DNA of 53,597 nucleotides, from positions 1 to 53,597 of the forward strand of contig JAPPMB010000143.1 in assembly GCA_028819255.1 (NCBI GenBank), given 5' to 3'. Below the pieces are notes generated by a model that made no database searches, had not been told where the DNA came from, and saw only the letters and a program-made list of their open reading frames with translations. Shown here piece by piece: positions 17,529 to 24,766 of this stretch. Source of the stretch: Bryobacterales bacterium (GTDB taxonomy: Bacteria > Acidobacteriota > Terriglobia > Bryobacterales > UBA6623). Each line of letters begins with the position of its first letter. Positions within the stretch are counted from its first letter, which is position 1. The position numbers were made by a program, and so were the translations under genes.

Positions 17529-18581
17529 ATGTCGCGACTCAGCCTGATTGTCATGTCCATCCTCGCGCTGCTGCTGGTGCAGTGTGGCGAAGCGCCAGAG
17601 GAGGAGCCCGCACCTCCCCCCGCATGGCCGGAGATTGCGGGGTATGAACTGATGACGGTCCCAGCGGACAACCCTATGACCGAAGCCAAAGTCGCCCTGG
17701 GCAAGCAGCTCTACTACGACAAGCGCCTCAGCGGTGACGGCAACCGTTCCTGTTACGGCTGCCACCTCCAAGAGCACGGCCTTACGGACGGGCGCGCCAC
17801 GGCGCTGGGAGCCTTTGACAGGCAGCTGACAAGGGCGGCGCCCACCATGTGGAACGTAGGCTACTACGACGCCCTGTACTGGGACGGCCGGTCCGGCGCA
17901 CTTGAGAAGCAGGTCATAGGCGCCTGGAGCGGCGGCAACATGGGCGCTTCGGGCAACGACGATGCTCCGTCGACTGACGACATCTGCGCCAGCTTGAACG
18001 AGATTCCCGGCTATGCCGAACAGTTCCAGGCCGTATTCGGGGGACCCGCCACGCCGACCAACGTGGCCCTGGCCGTTGCGTCCTTCATGCGGACAATCGT
18101 GACAACGACGGAGAATTCGCGATTCATCGACTTCATGAACGGGAACACGGAGGCACTAAACGAGCAGGAGACCAGTGGCTGGACGATCTTCTCTGAGAAG
18201 GCCAAGTGCACGAACTGCCACGACGGGCGCCTGCTGGCGGACAAGCAGTTCCACAACGTCGGGATCGGAATGGACGCCGAGAGCCCGGACATCGGACGCG
18301 GCAAGATCACCGAGGCGGAGGAGGACACCGGCGCTTTCAAGACACCGAGCCTCTTTGACATCTCGAAGTCAGCGCCGTACTTCCACGACGGTAGCGTCGA
18401 GACGCTGGAAGAGGCGGTGGACCTCATGCTTGCCGGCGGCAAGGAAAACGAGTGGCTGGATGAGACGAATCTCGCCGATGCGAAGAACGCGAACCTCTCG
18501 GACGAGGAGAAGGCCGATCTGATGGCCTTCCTGAGGGCGCTCGACGTGGACTACACGATCGAGGAGCCGGTGCTTCCGTAG
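17529..18581 (+). CDS. Di-heme cytochrome c peroxidase (MauG/CcpA family), lipoprotein
   Basis: 350 residues. The ATG at 17529 follows an AAGGAGAA ribosome site and opens a lipoprotein signal peptide with lipobox LLVQC (Cys19). Two c-type haem motifs are visible, CYGCH at residues 75-79 and CTNCH at about 227-231, the spacing expected for bacterial di-haem peroxidases and MauG-like enzymes. Conserved patches include LGKQLYYDKRLSGDG, RAAPTMWNVGYYDALYWDGR, FKTPSLFDISKSAPYFHDGS and LSDEEKADLMAFLRAL. CcpA enzymes reduce hydrogen peroxide in the periplasm with electrons from small cytochromes; MauG-like members oxidise other proteins. Which applies here cannot be decided. A strong hairpin follows right after the stop codon, so the gene ends this plus-strand run. 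Confidence 0.92.
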   Translation: MSRLSLIVMSILALLLVQCGEAPEEEPAPPPAWPEIAGYELMTVPADNPMTEAKVALGKQLYYDKRLSGDGNRSCYGCHLQEHGLTDGRATALGAFDRQLTRAAPTMWNVGYYDALYWDGRSGALEKQVIGAWSGGNMGASGNDDAPSTDDICASLNEIPGYAEQFQAVFGGPATPTNVALAVASFMRTIVTTTENSRFIDFMNGNTEALNEQETSGWTIFSEKAKCTNCHDGRLLADKQFHNVGIGMDAESPDIGRGKITEAEEDTGAFKTPSLFDISKSAPYFHDGSVETLEEAVDLMLAGGKENEWLDETNLADAKNANLSDEEKADLMAFLRALDVDYTIEEPVLP

Positions 18582-18585
18582 GCCG

Positions 18586-18612
18586 GCCCGCCGCAGGAAT
18601 CGCGCGGCGGGC
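18586..18612 (+). terminator. GC-rich hairpin after the cytochrome peroxidase gene
   Basis: Perfect 9-bp stem GCCCGCCGC/GCGGCGGGC with a 9-nt loop, beginning 5 bases after the stop codon. No T-run follows, so it is a possible but atypical terminator, or an mRNA 3' stabiliser. Confidence 0.45.
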
Positions 18613-19343
18613 GCAGGTCGAAGTGGCCGCTGCGCCCCGGCAACTCCACGCCGACCCGGATTGGAGCTCTTGCCGATCGGCAGTCTGAGGCGGCAGAGAA
18701 AGGTCTCTCGGGCCCATGGGCCTGATCGGGTCCAGGGTTCCCAGATGACGTGAGGAACCCTGGGGCTCGCGTGGCACGAAGAGCCGCACGAGGTCGCCAT
18801 GCGCAGCACTGCCATGCGAGGACTCTCGCGGGGGCGCAGCCCCCATCGGGTGTGAATTCCCACAGGCCTTGGCATCCGGAACCCCGAGACGTTCTGGCGC
18901 CCGCCCCGGCACGTCACCGCCGCGGGCCGACAGGCCATGGGCACTGCCTTGAACGTCACTGCCCGGTCCTTGCGGTCTCCGGGGAACGGTGCCACAAATA
19001 TTGCGTCCGCAGAACGGATTGGGAATTCGCTCGCTGTCCTCGATTGGGCTGCCCGGCACTCCGCCAGCCAAGCGGGGCTGGGTTGCGGGAAGACTTAAGC
19101 GAGGATGCGGCGTTCGATGAGGCTGGCGAGGCGCAGATGCATCCCGTGAACATCCGCTGCGCCAGGAGTCCGGGGTGTCGTGGCCAAGACATGCCCGAAT
19201 GGAAACCGGTCGCTTGCTCTCGTCATTTGCGCCCGTCTACACGATTAACCAGCGGCTCGACACCAAGGAGCAGATCGGACTGCCGGTCGAGGACTATCTC
19301 AAGCCGCTGCGCAGCCAGCTCCCGCCGGACGAGAGAGCGATAC
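18613..19343. other. Intergenic region without a supportable gene
   Basis: Several open frames cross this stretch but none has a recognisable domain, ribosome site or family pattern. It holds one strong inverted repeat at 18732-18763, listed separately. The last 170 bases (open frame 19175-19378) overlap the start of the AbiEii-like remnant and may be a decayed upstream partner, which I cannot demonstrate. Confidence 0.4.
18732..18763. repeat. Perfect 10-bp inverted repeat with 12-nt spacer
   Basis: CCAGGGTTCC at 18732-18741 and GGAACCCTGG at 18754-18763. It is not followed by a T-run and no gene starts or ends nearby, so it could be an operator, an attachment-like site or an element end. 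Confidence 0.55.
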
Positions 19344-19647
19344 ATGAGGAAGGACTTCCCACCGTAGTGTTCGCCTGAGTCGCGCCCAGGCTCGTCACGA
19401 GCGCGTGATGCGTGCCGTCCTGATGCGCGTGCAGGACACACCGTCTGTTCTGAAGGGCGGAACCGCCCTGGCAATTGCGTACGATCTGGTCCGTCCTTCC
19501 GCGGACTTCGACTCCGACGCCCCGAAACCGATCCACATTGAGGAACGGGTTCGGGACGGTCTTAGCGATGCGGGAGTCCTTTGGCCATCGCGCCACGAAC
19601 CCTTCTCGGCTCGGGCCACACGTGGGCACTCTCCGGGCTTCCGCTGA
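19344..19647 (+). pseudogene. Broken AbiEii/AbiGii-type nucleotidyltransferase (toxin) fragment
   Basis: An ATG at 19344 starts MRKDFPP and then hits TAG. One frame over, the reading resumes as VRLSRAQARHERVMRAVLMR and continues VQDTPSVLKGGTALAIAYDL, VRPSADFDSDAPKPIHIEER, VRDGLSDAGV before drifting into non-homologous residues and a stop near 19645. The KGGTALAxAYxLxRxSxDxDFD pattern is the nucleotide-binding signature of AbiEii-like toxins; here the second acidic motif reads ADFDSD. At least one frameshift at the start and loss of the C-terminal two thirds make it inactive. Such genes work in type IV toxin-antitoxin and phage-abortive systems with an AbiEi antitoxin, of which none is seen here. 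Confidence 0.6.
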
Positions 19648-20053
19648 CGAGTACTCGGATCGGCATGCAACATCCGTGCCGACGGCCACGAGATCGGCGC
19701 CAATCATCCTGATCCCATATCGTTCGCGTTCGTCAATGTTGTGCGACAATTGCTTGAAGTGTGCTTGGTTTGCGCTCTTGTCTGCCTAGAGATGCTCACT
19801 GCGATAGATTTCATCAAGCTGCTCTAGCTCCAATTGTGATACATGAAGTTCATCAATATCACTGAAAAAGTTGATATGGTCTTCTACAGATTCAGGTCGA
19901 TCTGGCATTCCCATTGATCTCAATCTTATGATATCTCTGAATCACTTAATTCGGTATATAGGTCATTATACTGCAATCTATCTCTTGCTCAATCGTCCCC
20001 CATCTGTGCGTATCTAAAGATAGATTTGCTGCAGTATAGCTACGGAATAATTT
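19648..20053. other. AT-rich intergenic island
   Basis: From about 19790 the base composition changes sharply from GC-rich to AT-rich, with many TATA, ATATC and AATT runs, and this continues through the Panacea gene to about 20420. No gene is supportable in this part. The contrast with all other DNA in the window indicates horizontally acquired sequence. Confidence 0.6.
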
Positions 20054-20374
20054 CTAGGATTGATCGGAAACGATCTTATCCGTATTAGTATATCGACCCG
20101 CACAACTCATCTTTAACGTCCGCAGGTTGACTGTAGTTCCGTCAATCACAATTTCGACTGATTCTCGGGTAACGGGTTGATTGCGGAACTTCTTGAGGTC
20201 ATGATACAGATCTGAAATGACGCGATCCCACTGCCGCACCCCAATCTTCTCTCGAATCAGGGGACGATCTAACAGCGCTAGATGCCTACCATTCGCGATA
20301 TACACAAGCTTCTGGATCTTTATCCGAGTTCTCGGAATCCACTCCTTCTTGGCTCGGCCGAAGAGGTAGTTCAC
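20054..20374 (-). CDS. Panacea-domain (DUF4065, SocA-like) protein, short
   Basis: 106 residues from a GTG at 20374; the frame is open a little further upstream (PTRAVVNYLF), so the true start may lie before it. The pattern NYLFGRAKKEW followed by RIKIQKLVYIANGRHLALL, RPLIREKIGVRQWDRVISDL and YHDLKKFRNQPV matches the Panacea domain, whose hallmark is a KLQKLVYxAxGxHLAL helix and a W-x-x-GPVxxxLYH segment (here WDRVISDLYH). Panacea proteins are antitoxins of many type II systems and include the proteolysis adapter SocA. No toxin gene is recognisable on either side, and the protein is shorter than most of the family, so it may be an orphan or truncated. Codon and base use are AT-rich, unlike its neighbours, which suggests recent transfer. 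Confidence 0.6.
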   Translation of the reverse strand: MNYLFGRAKKEWIPRTRIKIQKLVYIANGRHLALLDRPLIREKIGVRQWDRVISDLYHDLKKFRNQPVTRESVEIVIDGTTVNLRTLKMSCAGRYTNTDKIVSDQS

Positions 20375-20701
20375 TACAGCTCTTGTTGGCGTGATCTTAA
20401 TTTGAGAAGATCCAAGACGACACTCCTTCGCAGAGCATGACAGATATGACCGACAACGCTGCCATGCGATGCACCGAGCGCTTGGAGAGCGTACAGATCC
20501 CAGACATCACACTCAGCTGCGACCGGCCAGCTTCGGCAATCTCGTATATGATCCTCATTGGAAAGGACTCCTTTGAGCGCACGCACCTGGGACGGAGACG
20601 CTGCTCGCCTGCGATCGAAGGCACACCTTGGATCACCAAGCCGACGGCCGGTAAGAGCCCTGACACGGACTCATGGACCATAGGCGGCCCGCGCCCCGAA
20701 C
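20375..20701. other. Intergenic region downstream of the sulfatase gene
   Basis: About 330 bases in which composition returns from AT-rich to GC-rich near 20420-20450. Open frames of 70-116 codons exist on both strands but none shows a family pattern or ribosome site. A minus-strand stretch reading MRIIYEIAEAGRSQLSVMSG could be a fragment of a lost toxin partner or mobile gene; I cannot identify it. Confidence 0.35.
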
Positions 20702-22318
20702 TCAGTTCTCAACCGACACAGGAGGGCTGTCCTCGAATCCGAGCCTGCATGCCACGGCTTCGAGCCTCTGGCCCTTGCCGAGCGTGACTCTTCCGGTGTA
20801 GAGCTGCCACTGCCCCTCCGTACGGCCCCCATGGGGGGCGAGAATGCGATAGGCAAGCGACGACCCGTCGGTCTCGGCGTGCAATTCCACCCGCAGCGAG
20901 CCGTCATCCAGGCGTGTCTTGCTCAGCCCGGGCGGATGGGTCACCGCATCGGACTCGTTCTCGAACATTCGCCGGTAGAGTTCCGGTTCCGGCACCAGGC
21001 CCTTGTCGTCCGTGCGGCGCATCCAGTCCCGAAGCTTCTCCCGCAGCATGCCGAGGGTGTCCCCGTAACGGGGGTCTGAGGCGAGGTTGAAGACTTGGTG
21101 AGGGTCGGCGACGACGTCGTACAGTTCCTCCAGCGGCTTGGTGTCCTGCATGAAGTGGGCTGCGAGAGGACTGAGGCCGCCGGAGTGCTTCAGACGGGTC
21201 AGCTCCTGGTAGATGGGCCCCTGGCTCGGCGTGCGCATGAACTGCACCCACGGTCGGTGTGACTCGAAGTTGCGCACATAGAGGTACCGCCGGTTGCGCA
21301 CTCCGCGGATCATGTCGTAGCGCTCGTCCATGCGGTCCCGCCCATGAAACAGGTAGTCGGGTTCCGGCCCCTGCCTTTTCCCGAGTATCACCCGCCCATG
21401 TAGGTGCTGGGGAGGCTCGCCGCCGGCGACCGCGATCATGGTCGGGGCGAGATCCAGGAATTGGACGAGGTCGGCGCGCTGCGTGCCCGGCTCGATCCTG
21501 CCCGGCCAGCGCATGATGAGCGGGACCTTCAGCCCCGAATCGTAGATCCAGCGCTTCGCTCGTGCCAGGCCCGCCCCGTGATCGCCCCAGAAGACCACAA
21601 GGGTCTTGTCTGCGAGACCGGCATCCTCAAGCTCCCTGAGCAGCTCGCCGATGGACGCGTCGGTCTTTGTGATCACGTCATAGTAAGCGGCCCACGCCTC
21701 CCGCACCTTCGGCGTGTCCGGGTAGTAGGGCGGGAGCGGCAGGTGCGAAGCGTCGTGGATGCCCGCGGACGGGTCCTTCGAGCGAGCTTGGTACTGCCGC
21801 CGAACCGAGCCCTCGTGCGAGCTGCCGAGATTGAAGACCGCGAAGAACGGCTGGTCGGGATCGGGTCGGTTCTTCCAGTGCGCAGTTCGGCTCGAATCGT
21901 CCCACGCCGTCAGCGGGACTGGAAAGTTGTAGTCGGTCTTCGAGTTGTTCGTGGTGTAGTAGCCCATGGCCCGCAGGTACTCGGGAAAGGCCTTCACATA
22001 TGGCGGGGGGACCATGCGTGACCTCATGTGATGGGTCCCGAGCGCGGTCGGGTACATGCCGGTGATGATTCCCGAGCGCGTTGGCGCGCAGACGGGCGAA
22101 TGCGAGAAGGCTTCAAGGAACGTCACGCCCTCCCGTGCGAGACGGGCGATATTCGGGGTGAGCGCATAGGCGTCGTACGGCGCCACCTGCTGGCCCGTGT
22201 CCTCAATCGAGAGCCACAGGATGTTGGGGCGCGTGGCCGACAGGCCCGGCGCGACGGCACACCACGCCAGAAGACAGATGCATGCTGCCAATTGGGTCTC
22301 GGAACATCCAGTTCTCAT
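20702..22318 (-). CDS. Exported sulfatase (S1 family, formylglycine-dependent)
   Basis: 538 residues from the ATG at 22318, chosen because it opens a signal peptide (RTGCSETQLAACICLLAWCA, cleavage near GLSA); an upstream in-frame ATG at 22402 would overlap the neighbouring HEAT gene and spoil the signal. The mature N-terminus RPNILWLSIEDTG carries the first metal-binding acids. CAPTRSG at about residue 77 is the CxP(S/T)R motif whose Cys becomes formylglycine. Further sites are HHMRSRM, FFAVFNLGSSHEG and VVFWGDHGAGLARAKRW, with the metal-binding Asp-His. It hydrolyses a sulfate ester, most likely on a glycan, in the periplasm. Maturation needs a formylglycine-generating enzyme or anaerobic SME encoded elsewhere. 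It is co-directional with the HEAT-repeat gene 10 bp upstream. Confidence 0.93.
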   Translation of the reverse strand: MRTGCSETQLAACICLLAWCAVAPGLSATRPNILWLSIEDTGQQVAPYDAYALTPNIARLAREGVTFLEAFSHSPVCAPTRSGIITGMYPTALGTHHMRSRMVPPPYVKAFPEYLRAMGYYTTNNSKTDYNFPVPLTAWDDSSRTAHWKNRPDPDQPFFAVFNLGSSHEGSVRRQYQARSKDPSAGIHDASHLPLPPYYPDTPKVREAWAAYYDVITKTDASIGELLRELEDAGLADKTLVVFWGDHGAGLARAKRWIYDSGLKVPLIMRWPGRIEPGTQRADLVQFLDLAPTMIAVAGGEPPQHLHGRVILGKRQGPEPDYLFHGRDRMDERYDMIRGVRNRRYLYVRNFESHRPWVQFMRTPSQGPIYQELTRLKHSGGLSPLAAHFMQDTKPLEELYDVVADPHQVFNLASDPRYGDTLGMLREKLRDWMRRTDDKGLVPEPELYRRMFENESDAVTHPPGLSKTRLDDGSLRVELHAETDGSSLAYRILAPHGGRTEGQWQLYTGRVTLGKGQRLEAVACRLGFEDSPPVSVEN

Positions 22319-22328
22319 TTCGATGCAC

Positions 22329-22916
22329 TCACTCGCACGACCGGTACGGGCAGGGCCTTTCGCCCAGAGTCCACAGCGCGTGCCGCGCAACTCTTTGGAC
22401 ATAGTCGAACTCGTCGTTCAGGGCCGTCCTCAGCTCCTCGGTCAGCGGTGATGCCCGCTTTCCCAGGGAGTCGGCGGCGTGTGCCGCGTGCAGGCGGACA
22501 CCCCGATTGGGGTGGGACAGCAGTCTCGAGAGCGTTGCCAGCGCCTCCTGGTCGGCTTTCGACCCGATCTGGGCGAGAGCCGCCTGGACTTGCACCTCGG
22601 GCACCGGGTCCTTCAGCGCCTCGCGGAGGACCGTCTCGCCCGAGGGGTATGGCTCGGCCAGGTGGGCCGCCGCCTCTGCCGCCCAGAACCGAACCGAACC
22701 GTCCTCGTGGCCCATCGCCCCGAACAGCGCCTCGGCAGCCCCTGCCTCGCCGGCCAGGGCCATCTCGCCGATCGATCGAACTGCCAGCAGGCGATCGATG
22801 CTCCGGTTCGATTCGAGATCGGCCTGCCATTCGGCGAGGGTCCTTCCCAAATGTCGGGACGCTTGCGCGAGCAGTGGTGTGGCAAGCGCAAGAATGACGG
22901 CGAATGCGACGCGCAT
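22329..22916 (-). CDS. Exported HEAT-repeat protein
   Basis: 195 residues with a signal peptide (MRVAFAVILALATPLLAQA). The rest is a run of HEAT-like helical pairs: LLAVRSIGEMALAGEAGAAE, VRFWAAEAAAHLAEP, VPEVQVQAALAQIGSKADQE, RGVRLHAAHAADSLGKRA and DYVQRVARHALWTLGER. HEAT repeats bind other proteins. Genes of this type are often found next to sulfatases in Planctomycetes and related phyla, where they are sometimes fused to the sulfatase. The stop codon lies 10 bp before the sulfatase start on the same strand, so the two are surely one operon. Its role as a partner or stabiliser of the sulfatase is inference. Confidence 0.85.
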   Translation of the reverse strand: MRVAFAVILALATPLLAQASRHLGRTLAEWQADLESNRSIDRLLAVRSIGEMALAGEAGAAEALFGAMGHEDGSVRFWAAEAAAHLAEPYPSGETVLREALKDPVPEVQVQAALAQIGSKADQEALATLSRLLSHPNRGVRLHAAHAADSLGKRASPLTEELRTALNDEFDYVQRVARHALWTLGERPCPYRSCE

Positions 22917-22959
22917 GTGGGGTCCGATTGTACAGCCCGTCGCGAGGTGCAGGTCCTGC

Positions 22960-23808
22960 CTAGCGCGTCGCGTCAGGTCGAGGATCTTCCCTGGTTCCAG
23001 CGGCTGACGCCGGCTCGTCGAACGTCACCGTCGAACTGGCGGTGAAGCGCTTGTAGTTGCTGTACTCGATCAGTACTCGGACGCGCTGGTGTCCCGAAGG
23101 AAACGGGAGGATGTCGTCGCCCTCGGTCCGAACGGGGAACCAGTGTCCGCCCTCCACCGGCCCGTAGCGAGTCTCGAATGCCGGGAACAGGTTGCTTTCC
23201 TTCAGGCGGTGAACCTGCGGCACGGGACGCCCCGCGGCGCGGACGACCTGTCCGTGTTCGACTCCCACCCAGACGAGACCGTCGAAGAAGCGCTGGCCGT
23301 ACAGGATCTGCCGGGGACGCAGCTCGAGAATATGGCACTCCTCGGCGTCGATCATCTCGGTTCCCCTGTAGCGCACCCTGTAGAACCGGACCGTGTCGGT
23401 CGTCAGCACGAACGGATTGACATCTCGAAGGTCGCGGAAGTCTTCCGGCGTCAACCTGATTCTCATCAGTCTCTGAACGGGCCTGCGCCGATGCTGCTCC
23501 ACACGCTCTCCTGTCCCGGTGAAGGTGATGTCGCGAATCTCCTCGTAGCGGCCGACCCGCACGCCGTTCTTGATCTCGTGAAACTTGAAGACTTGGGTGT
23601 ACGTGTAGTTGTCGCGTTCGGCAACGAGCCTGCTGCCGGTCTCAGCAACGCTGCGCACGAGGCCCTCCGGCATCTGGGCCGGAGAAACAGTGCTGCCGAC
23701 ACAGGCAGCCGCTACGATGATTAGCTTGGCAAAGCGCGATCCTGCCGCCGAACCCAGCTTGCGGCCGACCTTGGCATGTATGGCGGGGCTGTGCCTCACG
23801 CTTGCCAT
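22960..23808 (-). CDS. Conserved exported protein of unknown function (acidobacterial type)
   Basis: About 282 residues from the ATG at 23808 (GTG at 23799 is an alternative). A hydrophobic segment LIIVAAACVGSTVSPAQ about 30 residues in is a signal peptide with a long n-region. The mature protein begins with an Arg/Asp/Tyr-rich helix (ETGSRLVAERDNYTYTQVF), then VGRYEEIRDITFTGTGERV, RLTPEDFRDLRDVNPFVLT, an LELRPRQILYGQRFFDGLVW strand block and HWFPVRTEGDDILPFPSG. This looks like an LolA/outer-membrane lipoprotein-sorting-like beta-sheet fold that recurs in acidobacterial genomes, with no known function. The 5' end overlaps that of the divergent protease gene if both chosen starts are right; start choice here is uncertain. 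Confidence 0.7.
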   Translation of the reverse strand: MASVRHSPAIHAKVGRKLGSAAGSRFAKLIIVAAACVGSTVSPAQMPEGLVRSVAETGSRLVAERDNYTYTQVFKFHEIKNGVRVGRYEEIRDITFTGTGERVEQHRRRPVQRLMRIRLTPEDFRDLRDVNPFVLTTDTVRFYRVRYRGTEMIDAEECHILELRPRQILYGQRFFDGLVWVGVEHGQVVRAAGRPVPQVHRLKESNLFPAFETRYGPVEGGHWFPVRTEGDDILPFPSGHQRVRVLIEYSNYKRFTASSTVTFDEPASAAGTREDPRPDATR

Positions 23809-24757
23809 TGCCGGATTCATTCTGGCACAGCGATTCGGGTTTCCCGCCGCGATTGCTCTGCCTGTCGTCACTGCTTTCTGCTGGCAGGCAGTGCTGTACT
23901 GTGCGGCTGTCTCGGGTCCGTCACGGGCCGCAGTGGTGCGTGCGCTGCCGCCAGTCCGGCTGGCGGCAGCTCTCGTCGTCGTCTCAGTCTTCCCCTATCT
24001 CATCTACTCGGTGCCAACCGGAAGGTTTGCCTGGGGATCCTTGCTCCAGCTGGCGGTGCTTTGCTCCTGCATCGCGTTTCCCTATGTCCTGTTTCCTGTC
24101 AGGCGGCGGGGCCTCGCGTGGCAGGACGCCCTGGTGGCATGCGTCCTGGCATACCCGATGATCAGCGGGCTCAGCACGATGTTCCGCGACATCTACCTTG
24201 GCTTCGAGCCGCCGGCCAACAGGCTCGATGCCCTTGGAAAGCTGATGCTCATCCCGCTGGGGCTGGCCGTGTTCCTCGGCCTGCGACGCCTGCAGGGCAC
24301 TGGCTTCCGCCTTGTCCCGGCCCGGGAGGACTGGCGGCACGCCTTGCAGAACTCCGGGCACGCCCTGCCATGGCTCGCGCTGGTGGGGATCTCGACTGGA
24401 TTCCTGGTCTGGGACCCCCCGCTCGACGCCCCGCTGTCAGCCGTGGGCGAGGCCTTGGGAAAGCTGGTGGGCATCTACTTTACAACTGCCCTGGCGGAGG
24501 AGTTTCTGCTCCGAGGCGTCGTGCAGAATCTTGTCGCCGCGTCCACGGGCAGGCCGCTTGCGGCCCGCGGGTTTGCCGCCCTGCTGTTCGGGGCGGTCCA
24601 TCTCGGCCGCGGCCAGTTTCCGAATCTGGGGAACGCGGCAACCGCATCGGTGCTGGGCTGGTTCTGCGGACGTGCCTACGACCGGTCCGGGACCGTGACG
24701 GCCGCGATGATTGCCCATGCCCTTGCCGTGGCGGGTCAGGAACTCCTCTTCAGGTGA
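23717..24757 (+). CDS. CPBP-family intramembrane metalloprotease (CAAX protease-like)
   Basis: 346 residues from the ATG at 23717; the ATG at 23780, directly before the first membrane helix, is equally possible and would reduce the overlap with the divergent gene. There are about eight hydrophobic segments. The CPBP signature is complete: motif 1 LAEEFLLRGVVQN near residues 260-272 (EExxxR), motif 2 FAALLFGAVHLG with the metal-binding His, and motif 4 MIAHALAVAG with a second His. The family includes CAAX prenyl proteases and bacteriocin-immunity proteins; most bacterial members lack a known substrate. The gene converges on selD with a 9-bp gap. Confidence 0.9.
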   Translation: MISLAKRDPAAEPSLRPTLACMAGLCLTLAIAGFILAQRFGFPAAIALPVVTAFCWQAVLYCAAVSGPSRAAVVRALPPVRLAAALVVVSVFPYLIYSVPTGRFAWGSLLQLAVLCSCIAFPYVLFPVRRRGLAWQDALVACVLAYPMISGLSTMFRDIYLGFEPPANRLDALGKLMLIPLGLAVFLGLRRLQGTGFRLVPAREDWRHALQNSGHALPWLALVGISTGFLVWDPPLDAPLSAVGEALGKLVGIYFTTALAEEFLLRGVVQNLVAASTGRPLAARGFAALLFGAVHLGRGQFPNLGNAATASVLGWFCGRAYDRSGTVTAAMIAHALAVAGQELLFR

Positions 24758-24766
24758 GGTCGTCCC

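Noticed and set aside
19060..19125. Short minus-strand stretch reading MHLRLASLIERRILA, suggestive of a DUF2071-like fragment
   Set aside because: Too short, followed at once by a stop, with no supporting flanking similarity.
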